Positions 1-7,039 of a DNA stretch of 24,912 bases are shown in pieces (position 1 is the stretch's first letter; every line of letters starts with the position of its first letter). The position numbers and the translations under genes were made by a program. The stretch comes from Eubacterium sp. GTDB lineage: Bacteria > Bacillota > Clostridia > Lachnospirales > Lachnospiraceae. The stretch spans positions 1 through 24,912 of the forward strand of contig JAILAS010000141.1 in the NCBI GenBank assembly GCA_024681495.1, in the 5' to 3' direction. The notes beneath the pieces are model-generated. The model was given only the letters and a program-made list of their open reading frames with translations, had not been told where the DNA came from and did not search any database.

Positions 1-1005
1 GCCGAGAATCCGCTGGACTACGACGTCGTCATCGTAGACGAGGCGTCGATGGTGGACATCTTCCTCATGCGGTCGCTCCTTTTGGCGATGCCCGCGGGGG
101 CCAGGCTGATTATGGTCGGCGACGTGAACCAGCTCCCGTCGGTCGGGCCGGGCAAGGTTCTGAAGGACCTCATCGACTGCGGCAGGTATCCGACGGTCAG
201 GCTGACGAAGATCTTCAGGCAGGCCGCGCAGAGCGATATAATCGTCAACGCGCATAAGATAAATCAGGGCGAGATGATGCCGCTCACGAACAGGAGTAAG
301 GACTTTTTCTTCATCCCCAAGTACGACACGGAGAGCATCACGAAGGAGGTCGTCTCCCTGTCGAAGAGAATCCCGCGTTATGTAAACTCGGACCCGTACG
401 ACATCCAGATTCTCACACCCACCAGGAAGGGGGCGCTGGGCGTTACGGAGCTCAATGCGATTCTCCGTGAGGAGCTGAACAAGCCCGCGGCGTCCAAGAC
501 GGAGAGGAAGCACGGGGAGATACTGTTCCGCCAGGGCGACAAGGTCATGCAGACCAGGAACAACTACAAGGCCGAGTGGGAGATCCGGGACAAGTACGGG
601 ATCGCCGTGGAGAAGGGCACGGGCGTGTTCAACGGCGAGACCGGCAAGATACGCCTCATAAACGACTTCGCCAGGACCGTGGAGGTGGAGTTCGACGAGG
701 GGAAGATCGTGGAGTACGAGTACGCGTCGCTCGGGGAGATCGAGCCCGCGTACGCGGTGACGGTGCACAAGTCCCAGGGAAGCGAGTATCCGGCGGTGAT
801 CCTGCCGCTCTTCGAGGGCCCCAGGCCTCTGCTCAACAGGAACCTCCTGTACACCGCGGTCACCAGGGCCAGGCAGTGCGTGGTGATCGTCGGAGACGAG
901 AAGGTCTTCTACAGGATGATCGAGAACGCGTCGGAGAAGGAGCGCTACAGCGGACTCTCCGACAGGATTGAAGAACTGCTTTCCAAATTGGAGAATCAGG
1001 GTTAA
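1..1005 (+). CDS. recD2: RecD2-type ATP-dependent DNA helicase, C-terminal part (5' truncated by window)
   Basis: The open frame runs in from base 1, so the N-terminal part (oligonucleotide-binding/HhH region and Walker A) lies outside the window; 334 residues are visible against roughly 740 in the family. What is seen is an SF1B motor: motif II VDEASM at residues 12-17, motif III GDVNQLPS at about 40-47, an IFRQ motif near 71, then the RecD-type C-terminal block with TVHKSQGSEY near 254 and YTAVTRARQ near 288. RecD2 proteins are 5'-3' DNA helicases acting in DNA repair in bacteria, usually without RecBC. The ComF gene follows after 39 bases and is probably co-transcribed. An internal ATG at 49 falls inside motif II and is not a start. 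TraA-type helicases share these motifs, but the chromosomal context favours RecD2. Confidence 0.9.
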   Translation, partial: AENPLDYDVVIVDEASMVDIFLMRSLLLAMPAGARLIMVGDVNQLPSVGPGKVLKDLIDCGRYPTVRLTKIFRQAAQSDIIVNAHKINQGEMMPLTNRSKDFFFIPKYDTESITKEVVSLSKRIPRYVNSDPYDIQILTPTRKGALGVTELNAILREELNKPAASKTERKHGEILFRQGDKVMQTRNNYKAEWEIRDKYGIAVEKGTGVFNGETGKIRLINDFARTVEVEFDEGKIVEYEYASLGEIEPAYAVTVHKSQGSEYPAVILPLFEGPRPLLNRNLLYTAVTRARQCVVIVGDEKVFYRMIENASEKERYSGLSDRIEELLSKLENQG

Positions 1006-1044
1006 AATATAGCAATCCCCCTGCGGTGAGAGGCGGAGGATTCT

Positions 1045-1749
1045 ATGAAAAAATTCATACGCGAGTTTATATATCCGCCGCGCTGTCCGCTTTGCGACGG
1101 CGTGATGGACGAAAGGGAGGGGTCGGCGCATGCCGGCTGTCTTTCGCTGGTCAGGTACGCCTGTGAGCCCAGGTGCAAGGTCTGCGGGGCTCCACTTTCC
1201 GACGAGAAGGAGGAAAAGTGCAGGGACTGCGCCGCCGTGAGCCACGAGTTCGTGCAGGGGCGGGCGCTTTTCATCTACGCCGAGCCGGTCAGGTCGTCGA
1301 TCTACCGCTTCAAGTACGGGAACCGCCGGCGTTACGCCGGGTTCTACGCCCGTGAATTCGTGGCGGAAAACGAGATGTGGCTCAGGGAGATTTCGCCGGA
1401 TGGAATCATCCCCGTGCCCATGCATTCCCGGCGCATGCGCGCCAGGGGATATAACCAGGCGGCCCTCGTGTCGAGGGAGCTGGGCGGACTGCTGGACGTT
1501 CCGGTCGTGGAGGATCTGCTCTTCAGGACCCGCGAGACGAAGGCGTCCAAGGCTCTTACGAGGGAGCAGAGAAAAAATAATCTCAAAAATGCTTTTAAAA
1601 CCAACGGCGATGGGGTACAATTAAACCACGCGCTATTGGTGGACGATATATATACCACAGGTGCTACCGCGGATGCCGCTGCCTCGGCGCTTAAGAGCGC
1701 AGGCGTGAGAGAAGTATATCTGGCGTGCGTTTGCATCGGAGAAAATTGA
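1045..1749 (+). CDS. comFC: ComF family protein (double zinc finger plus phosphoribosyltransferase domain)
   Basis: The 234-residue protein has the two parts expected of ComFC. An N-terminal cysteine-rich zinc-binding region (CPLC at about 12-15, CKVC and CRDC pairs further on) is followed by a type I phosphoribosyltransferase fold with the PRPP-binding loop VDDIYTTGAT at 199-208. ComFC is needed for late steps of DNA uptake during natural transformation in Bacillus and relatives; in many Clostridia the gene persists and its substrate is uncertain. The ATG at 1045 is preceded by GGCGGAGG, a good ribosome binding site. The order recD2, comF, then a YvyF-like gene partly matches the comFC-yvyF order of Bacillus subtilis. 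A stretch around 1570-1660 is more AT-rich than the rest of the gene. Confidence 0.88.
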   Translation: MKKFIREFIYPPRCPLCDGVMDEREGSAHAGCLSLVRYACEPRCKVCGAPLSDEKEEKCRDCAAVSHEFVQGRALFIYAEPVRSSIYRFKYGNRRRYAGFYAREFVAENEMWLREISPDGIIPVPMHSRRMRARGYNQAALVSRELGGLLDVPVVEDLLFRTRETKASKALTREQRKNNLKNAFKTNGDGVQLNHALLVDDIYTTGATADAAASALKSAGVREVYLACVCIGEN

Positions 1750-1785
1750 GGGTTCGTCCCTGGACTATTTTGGAGGTTTTAGGTT

Positions 1786-2193
1786 ATGGAAGTTAGAAGT
1801 TGTAAGATGTGTAAGAAACTTTTCAACTGCATGGGAAGAGAGACTCTTTGCCCCGCATGTCGTAAGAAGGAAGAAGAAAAGTTTCAGGAAGTTAAGAAAT
1901 ATATAGAAGAAAATAAGGGCGCTTCCGTCGACGAGGTGGCCAAGGACTGCGAGGTTCCCAGTAAGATTATCTATCGCTGGGTAAGAGAGGAGCGTCTCAT
2001 CCTCAGCGCCGGCAGCGGAATTCTCATCGAGTGCGAGATCTGCGGAAAGCCCATCGTTAAGGGTAAGTATTGCCCCGAGTGCGCCGCCAATATGGCTAAC
2101 GAGCTCAATGCGGCCATATCCAAGCCCGCGAAGGAGCCCGTGAAGAAGTCCTCTTCTGATAATAAGCAGAGAATGCGCTTCCTCGATAACTAG
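1786..2193 (+). CDS. yvyF: YvyF-like small double zinc-ribbon protein (flagellar operon protein family)
   Basis: This 135-residue protein has CxxC pairs at C6/C9 and C22/C25, a helical segment, a short helix-turn-helix-like region at about 46-72 (GASVDEVAKDCEVPSKIIYR), and a second set of CxxC pairs at C83/C86 and C96/C99, followed by a Lys/Ser-rich tail. The architecture and the position directly after comF match the YvyF/TIGR03826 'flagellar operon protein' family, whose biochemical role is not settled. A GGAGG site lies about 10 bases before the ATG. No flagellar gene (flgM, flgK, fliD) follows here; instead a terminator closes the unit, so a flagellar role cannot be read from the context. 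The family call is by recall of the domain layout and synteny; molecular function unknown. Confidence 0.7.
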   Translation: MEVRSCKMCKKLFNCMGRETLCPACRKKEEEKFQEVKKYIEENKGASVDEVAKDCEVPSKIIYRWVREERLILSAGSGILIECEICGKPIVKGKYCPECAANMANELNAAISKPAKEPVKKSSSDNKQRMRFLDN

Positions 2194-2214
2194 CAGAAAT
2201 AAAACTGAAAATTG

Positions 2215-2246
2215 CGCCGGAGGTAGTCATACTTCCGGCGATTTTT
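2215..2246 (+). terminator. Intrinsic terminator after the recD2-comF-yvyF unit
   Basis: A 10-bp stem (CGCCGGAGGT at 2215-2224 paired with ACTTCCGGCG at 2231-2240, one G-U pair) with a six-base loop is followed by ATTTTT. It sits 22 bases after the yvyF stop. Confidence 0.88.
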
Positions 2247-2301
2247 GCGTTGTAGCGTCCCGTTGCCGAGGCGACTGTATCTTTATTTTAGAGGGAGGCT
2301 A

Positions 2302-2310
2302 TGGTATACT
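2302..2310 (+). promoter_or_regulatory. Candidate extended -10 promoter for cdaA operon
   Basis: TGGTATACT is an extended -10 element (TGn followed by TATACT, 5 of 6 matches to consensus). No convincing -35 hexamer is present 17 bases upstream (TTTATT), as is common for extended -10 promoters. It lies 36 bases before the chosen cdaA start and after the preceding terminator, so it would start the cdaA transcript. Confidence 0.6.
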
Positions 2311-2345
2311 TACTGTGAGTTTTTGTGCGAAGGAGGAAAACGGAT

Positions 2346-3236
2346 TTGTTGGCCACGTTAGAGGCTTTCAAAAGCGTGATAGCGCGCTATATGTACTGGG
2401 CTGTGCCCACTTCATTCAACGCCGTTGACATAATCGAGATTATAATAATCGCGATAGCGTTCTACGAGTTGATGGCCTGGGTGAAGCGCACGCGTGCGTG
2501 GGTTCTTATGAAGGGAATTCTCTTCATAATTGCCTTTGTTATTGTTGCGGCCATTTTCCAGATGACCACCATATTGTGGCTCGCTTCGAAGCTGTTCAAT
2601 GTGGCGATTATCGCCCTTATTGTGGTGTTTCAGCCGGAGCTTCGCAACGCCCTCGAGCACCTTGGGCGAAAGCGGATTTTGCACGGAATATTCTCCTTCG
2701 ATACGCAGGACGTGCTCTACAGGCGCGACGTGGAGCGCATGGCCGATGAGGTCGCATCCGCGTGCATGGACATGTCCAGGACTCTGACGGGAGCGCTCAT
2801 TGTATTCGAGAGGGATGTTCCGCTCGACGAGTACGTGCGCACCGGAATAGAGGTGGATGCCAGGGTTTCTAGCCAGCTCATCCGCAACATATTCGAGCAC
2901 AACACGCCCCTTCACGACGGCGCCGTCATTGTCAGCGATCTGCGCATCACGGCGGCCACGTGCTATCTGCCCCTGTCCGACAGGAAGGACATAAATAAGT
3001 CCTTCGGAACCAGGCACAGGGCCGCGGTAGGCATCAGCGAGGTCAGCGATTCCCTTACGGTCATCGTTTCTGAGGAGACCGGCAGGATTTCCGTGGCCAG
3101 GGAGGGCGTTCTGGACACAGGCCTCGACAGAGACGGGCTGAAGAAGGCGATTATATCCTTCGAGCTGCGCGATTTGGAGGAGAACGGCAAGGGAAGATTC
3201 AGAAGGAGGTTCGGTTATGTTAAAGAAGATAACTGA
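2346..3236 (+). CDS. cdaA: Diadenylate cyclase CdaA (DacA), membrane-bound c-di-AMP synthase
   Basis: CdaA condenses two ATP into the second messenger c-di-AMP at the membrane. The protein (296 residues from the chosen start) has three hydrophobic segments in the first about 100 residues, then a DAC domain with the signature DGA at 191-193 (within HNTPLHDGAV) and the RHR motif at 223-225. I chose the TTG at 2346 because AGGAGG at 2331-2336 lies nine bases before it; a second TTG follows at 2349. The upstream in-frame GTG at 2325 would place that ribosome binding site inside the gene. The gene overlaps cdaR by 20 bases, and the cdaA-cdaR-glmM order is the classic conserved arrangement in Firmicutes. 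Confidence 0.95.
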   Translation: MLATLEAFKSVIARYMYWAVPTSFNAVDIIEIIIIAIAFYELMAWVKRTRAWVLMKGILFIIAFVIVAAIFQMTTILWLASKLFNVAIIALIVVFQPELRNALEHLGRKRILHGIFSFDTQDVLYRRDVERMADEVASACMDMSRTLTGALIVFERDVPLDEYVRTGIEVDARVSSQLIRNIFEHNTPLHDGAVIVSDLRITAATCYLPLSDRKDINKSFGTRHRAAVGISEVSDSLTVIVSEETGRISVAREGVLDTGLDRDGLKKAIISFELRDLEENGKGRFRRRFGYVKEDN

Positions 3237-4533
3237 AAATCTGGGCCTTAAGATTCTTGCCATACTCTTCGCAGTGGTTTTGTGGCTCGTGGTGGTTAAC
3301 GTCGAGGATCCCGAGATCACCAAGACATATACGGTGGAGGTCACCCAGGAGAACACCGACGTGGTCGAGGATGCGGGCATGGTATACGAGGTGCTCGACA
3401 GCAGCGATACCATAAACGTCACCGTCACCGCCAAGCGCAGTATTATAGAGAATCTTTCCGCATCGGATTTCAATGCGGTGGCCGATTTTTCGGATATAAA
3501 AGAGGAGCTTACCGAGGGCGAGCACAGTCTGCTCATCTATGTCTCGATGAACAGATACTCGTCACAGGTTACAGTCGACTCGGGTGTACAGTATCTGAGC
3601 GTTTCCCTCGAGGAGGAGATGACGCAGACTTTTGAGGTCTCCGCGTCGTTCACCGGAACGGTGGCGGACGGATACATCGTGTCCGGAGTCACCTGCGACC
3701 CTGCCACTGTGAAGGTTTCCGGACCTTCCTCGGTGGTCAGCCAGATTGCGACCGCGAAGGCGGTCATCGACGTAAGTGACTTCACGTCCGACGTTACCCA
3801 GAAGGTGGAGGTCACCTTCTATAACGAGTCCAACGAGGCGATAGATTCGGACAGGCTCATAGTCAAGAAGGCGAAGGTGGCGGTTACCGCCGACATTTCC
3901 ATGGAAAAGACTGTCACCCTGGATTTCTCATACAGCGGAGAACCGGCCGATGGATACGAGGTGGCCGGGATAAGCTCGGATGTCAACGAGGTGACTATAC
4001 TCGGCGACACCGAGGCTCTGGCGGAGATATCGTCCATATCGATTCCCGCGTCGGTGATTGATATAAGCGGAAGGTCGTCCGATTACACCGTAGAGGTGAA
4101 TCTGGAGAAGTACCTCCCGGACGGTGTGACTCTCTCGTCGTCCTCGTCCACGGCGACCGTCACGGTGACCATATCGCCGTACGGCAACACGGTCGTTAAG
4201 TACAGCACGTCGGACATCGTCACGAGCGGTATTGCAGACGGGATGCAGGTCGCATTCTCGGCCGGCAAGGTGACTATAGAGGTCAGCTGCGACACGGATA
4301 CATCGGATTCACTCAGCGCATCGGACTTTACGGTGAGCGCTGACTTTACGGATATTACAGAGGCCGGAACATATACGATAACGCTGGACGTGGAGGCTCC
4401 GGACGGGGTCACGGTTTCCGGCGATGTTACGGCAGAGGTGGTAGTTACATCCACGGATACTACGGAGGATGACAGCACTACGGACACCACCGACTCCGAG
4501 GCGGACAGTGCCGAGGACACTACTCAGGAATAA
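3217..4533 (+). CDS. cdaR: CdaR, YbbR-domain regulator of CdaA
   Basis: CdaR is an extracytoplasmic partner that modulates CdaA activity. The 438-residue protein starts with a short cytoplasmic stretch and one membrane segment (about residues 9-28, rich in Leu, Val and Trp). Repeated beta-rich YbbR-type modules follow, with recurring phrases such as DGY..(S/A)G(V/I)(T/S) near residues 150 and 250. The last about 30 residues are a Thr/Asp/Glu/Ser-only tail, likely disordered; no LPXTG sorting signal is visible. The start overlaps the end of cdaA by 20 bases and has AGGAGG seven bases upstream, which indicates translational coupling. The family usually has three or four YbbR modules, consistent with this length. 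Confidence 0.9.
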   Translation: MLKKITENLGLKILAILFAVVLWLVVVNVEDPEITKTYTVEVTQENTDVVEDAGMVYEVLDSSDTINVTVTAKRSIIENLSASDFNAVADFSDIKEELTEGEHSLLIYVSMNRYSSQVTVDSGVQYLSVSLEEEMTQTFEVSASFTGTVADGYIVSGVTCDPATVKVSGPSSVVSQIATAKAVIDVSDFTSDVTQKVEVTFYNESNEAIDSDRLIVKKAKVAVTADISMEKTVTLDFSYSGEPADGYEVAGISSDVNEVTILGDTEALAEISSISIPASVIDISGRSSDYTVEVNLEKYLPDGVTLSSSSSTATVTVTISPYGNTVVKYSTSDIVTSGIADGMQVAFSAGKVTIEVSCDTDTSDSLSASDFTVSADFTDITEAGTYTITLDVEAPDGVTVSGDVTAEVVVTSTDTTEDDSTTDTTDSEADSAEDTTQE

Positions 4534-4564
4534 ACACTATTAACGATATTGGAGGAACTTTGAA

Positions 4565-5923
4565 ATGAAGAGACTGTTCGGGACGGACGGGGTAAGAGGA
4601 GTCGCTAACAGCGAGCTCACCGTCGATTTGGCCATGCAGCTGGGCCAGGCGGGAGCGTACGTGCTTACCCGTGAGACGTCTCATCAACCCGTGATTCTGG
4701 TTGGTTGTGATACCAGGATTTCGGGAGAGATGCTGGCCAACGCTCTTATGGCCGGTCTTTGCTCGGTGGGAGCCAACGTGGAGTACGCAGGAGTCGTGCC
4801 CACCCCCGCCATAGCATATCTTACCCGTTCTACCGGGGCGGATGCGGGAGTGGTTATCAGCGCATCCCACAATCCCATGGAGTTCAATGGAATCAAATTC
4901 TTCAACGGCGACGGATTCAAGCTGTCCGACGCCCTCGAGGATGAGATCGAAGGGTATATAAGAAACGGAATGAAGGGAATCGAGTTCCCCGTCGGAGAGG
5001 GCGTGGGAAGGATCACCCACCTGGACGACGCAGTGGAGCGTTATGTAAACTTCGCCGCCGAGTCGGCGCCGGTAGACCTCTCAGGGCTCAAGATTGTCAT
5101 CGACTGCGCCGAGGGCGCTTCCTATCAGACCTCTGTCAGGACGTTCGAGAGACTCGGGGCGCAGCTCATACCCATACACGTGAGTCCCGACGGAACCAAT
5201 ATAAACCGGGACTGCGGGTCCACTCACATGGAGGAGCTTTCCGCCAGGGTGGTGGAGGAAGGCGCAGACCTGGGCCTGGCCTTCGACGGCGATGCCGACA
5301 GGCTCCTGGCAGTAGATGAGAACGGAAATCTCGTGGACGGAGACCAGCTCATGAGCATCTCCGCGCTCTACCTGCGCGATCACGGCCTGCTTAAGAACGA
5401 CACGCTCGTGGTGACCGTCATGAGCAATCTTGGCCTCATCCGCATGGCCAGGAGAGAGGGGCTTAACCTCGAGACCACGAAGGTGGGAGACAGGTACGTC
5501 CTCGAGAGGATGAGAGAGGTCGGAGCGAGCATTGGCGGCGAGCAGTCCGGACACATCATATATCTCGACAAGAACACTACGGGAGACGGACTGCTTTCGG
5601 CATTGTACCTGCTTTCGGCGATGGTGGAGAGCGGCAGGAAGCTCTCGGACCTCGCCACGGTTATGGAGATTCTGCCGCAGGTTCTCATCAACGCACCGGT
5701 GGACAATGAAAATAAGCACGCATACATGTCGTTCCCCGCAATCGCTCAGGCGATCGAGGAACTGGAGGAGTTTTTCTCGGACAAGGGAAGGGTGCTCATA
5801 CGCCCCTCCGGCACCGAGCCTCTGGTCCGTGTCATGATCGAGGGCGATGACGAAGAGCTTATCAGGAGTAAGGCACAGGAACTTGCCACGCTTATAACAG
5901 AAACTATGAGTCAGAGGAAATAA
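4565..5923 (+). CDS. glmM: Phosphoglucosamine mutase GlmM
   Basis: GlmM converts glucosamine-6-phosphate to glucosamine-1-phosphate, feeding UDP-GlcNAc for peptidoglycan and teichoic acid synthesis in the cytoplasm. At 452 residues it has the usual family length. Visible motifs are the N-terminal FGTDGVRG, the catalytic phosphoserine loop ISASHNP with Ser101, the metal-binding DGDADR at 241-246, the sugar-binding GGEQSGH, and the phosphate-binding RPSGTEP near the C-terminus. GGAGG stands about nine bases before the ATG. It is third in the cdaA-cdaR-glmM operon; in several Firmicutes c-di-AMP output and GlmM activity are linked through direct CdaA-GlmM contact. The HPr-like gene begins three bases after its stop codon. 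Confidence 0.96.
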   Translation: MKRLFGTDGVRGVANSELTVDLAMQLGQAGAYVLTRETSHQPVILVGCDTRISGEMLANALMAGLCSVGANVEYAGVVPTPAIAYLTRSTGADAGVVISASHNPMEFNGIKFFNGDGFKLSDALEDEIEGYIRNGMKGIEFPVGEGVGRITHLDDAVERYVNFAAESAPVDLSGLKIVIDCAEGASYQTSVRTFERLGAQLIPIHVSPDGTNINRDCGSTHMEELSARVVEEGADLGLAFDGDADRLLAVDENGNLVDGDQLMSISALYLRDHGLLKNDTLVVTVMSNLGLIRMARREGLNLETTKVGDRYVLERMREVGASIGGEQSGHIIYLDKNTTGDGLLSALYLLSAMVESGRKLSDLATVMEILPQVLINAPVDNENKHAYMSFPAIAQAIEELEEFFSDKGRVLIRPSGTEPLVRVMIEGDDEELIRSKAQELATLITETMSQRK

Positions 5924-5925
5924 CG

Positions 5926-6186
5926 ATGTTAAGTAAAGAAGTCAAGGTGAATTGTCCCATTGGACTTTTAGTCGAGCCCGCCGGCGTGGTATGTAAGGAG
6001 GCCGTGGCCTTCAAGTCCCACGTCAATATCGAGTACGAGGGCGGCACGGCCAACGCCAAGAGCATGCTCAGCCTTTTGGGGGCTGCCATCAGGGACGGAG
6101 ACAGGATAACGATTATTTGCGATGGAGAGGACGAGGAGGAGGCTCTTAACGTCATAGCCGACGTTTTTGAGAATCGTCTGGGATAA
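5926..6186 (+). CDS. HPr-fold protein lacking the catalytic histidine (Crh-like)
   Basis: The 86-residue protein aligns without gaps to Bacillus HPr. The PTS active-site segment G-[IL]-H-A-R-P-A reads GLLVEPA, so His15 is Leu15 and Arg17 is Glu17, while Pro18 is kept. It therefore cannot accept phosphate from Enzyme I. The regulatory site is kept: Ser46 lies in NAKSMLSLLG, matching the HPr kinase target region. This is the pattern of Crh (His15 to Gln in Bacillus), which acts only through Ser46 phosphorylation, though Crh keeps Arg17. The gene starts three bases after glmM, so it is very likely co-translated. Function here is inferred: a regulatory, non-transport HPr paralogue tied to amino-sugar or c-di-AMP metabolism. 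No other PTS gene is in the window. Confidence 0.82.
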   Translation: MLSKEVKVNCPIGLLVEPAGVVCKEAVAFKSHVNIEYEGGTANAKSMLSLLGAAIRDGDRITIICDGEDEEEALNVIADVFENRLG

Positions 6187-6195
6187 TTACTGGAT

Positions 6196-6972
6196 ATGAT
6201 TGATGTTGAAGTAAGTGTCATAATGGCCGTTCGCGACGGGGCCAGATATCTGGAGGACGCACTGGATTCGGTGTTTATTCAGAGGCTCCCGAAGGGTAAG
6301 AGGCTGGAAGTGATATTTATAGATGATGCATCGTCGGACGGAACCGGGGATATCGCCGAGAGATACGCGGAGAAGTACGACGGGGTCATAACGGTGATTC
6401 ACAACGAGGTGAACCTCGGGGTGGCCGCCAGCCGAAACATGGGCATAAAGATGGCCCGTGGAAAGTACATCGCCTTCCTGGACGGGGATGATGTCTGGCA
6501 TAAGGACAAGCTTAAGGTGCAGCTTGAGATGCTCGAGGAGACCGGATGCGTAATGTCCGCGACGTCCAGGGTGAATGCTGACGAGAGCGGATGCATAACG
6601 GGAGGCGTGTTTAAGATTCCCAACAGGGTTTCCTACAGGAGGCTCCTGAAGTCGAACACCATCGCCTGCTCGTCGGTCCTCGCACTGGCGGGGCCGGTCA
6701 AGGAGTTCGGGATGGAGCACGACGAGCTCCACGAGGATTACATACTGTGGCTTAAGATATTGCAGAAGTACGGCCCCTGCGCCGGAGTGACCGAGCCGTA
6801 CGTGACCTGCAGGCTGGTAGGCGGAGGCAGGTCCAGGGAGAAGCTTAATTCGGCCTCCAGGCGATTCAAGGTTTACCGCCTTATGGGGCTAAACCTCGCC
6901 GCGTCGGTCTTTTATTTTTGCTGCTACGCCGTGACGGGAGTCTGCAAGTACCGTGGCATAAACAGGAAGTAG
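6196..6972 (+). CDS. Family 2 glycosyltransferase (GT-A fold)
   Basis: The 258-residue protein has the GT2 layout: VSVIMAVRDGARYL at residues 6-19, the nucleotide-binding FIDDASSDGT with Asp43/Asp44, NLGVAASRNMGI at about 73-84, and the metal-binding FLDGDD at 95-99. The C-terminus ends in a hydrophobic, aromatic stretch (about residues 232-250) that may attach it to the membrane. Its donor and acceptor cannot be read from sequence. Position between the HPr-like gene (nine bases upstream) and a run of teichoic acid glycerophosphotransferase genes suggests it decorates or builds a wall glycopolymer. The ribosome binding site is poor (TGGAT), so translation may be coupled to the upstream gene. 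Confidence 0.85.
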   Translation: MIDVEVSVIMAVRDGARYLEDALDSVFIQRLPKGKRLEVIFIDDASSDGTGDIAERYAEKYDGVITVIHNEVNLGVAASRNMGIKMARGKYIAFLDGDDVWHKDKLKVQLEMLEETGCVMSATSRVNADESGCITGGVFKIPNRVSYRRLLKSNTIACSSVLALAGPVKEFGMEHDELHEDYILWLKILQKYGPCAGVTEPYVTCRLVGGGRSREKLNSASRRFKVYRLMGLNLAASVFYFCCYAVTGVCKYRGINRK

Positions 6973-7015
6973 GCGTCCTGACGGACGCACGGGGCGAACG
7001 TCCCGCGCGCGGACG
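6973..7015 (+). other. GC-rich intergenic spacer with two hairpins, no U-tract
   Basis: Directly after the GT2 stop codon, GCGTCC (6973-6978) pairs with GGACGC (6983-6988) over a four-base loop, and CGTCC (6999-7003) pairs with GGACG (7011-7015). No T-run follows either stem, so these are not intrinsic terminators. They could be a processing or pausing structure within the operon, or chance pairing in a GC-rich spacer. Confidence 0.4.
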
Positions 7016-7039
7016 GCCGAATAACTTATGGAGCCAGCG

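Noticed and set aside
1593..1621. TTTTAA...TACAAT inside comF as a promoter for the YvyF-like gene
   Set aside because: The -35 match is poor and the downstream gene is close enough to be read from the comF transcript.
2412..3536. 374-residue open frame antisense to cdaA and cdaR
   Set aside because: It spans two well-recognised genes and has no domain signature or start signal.
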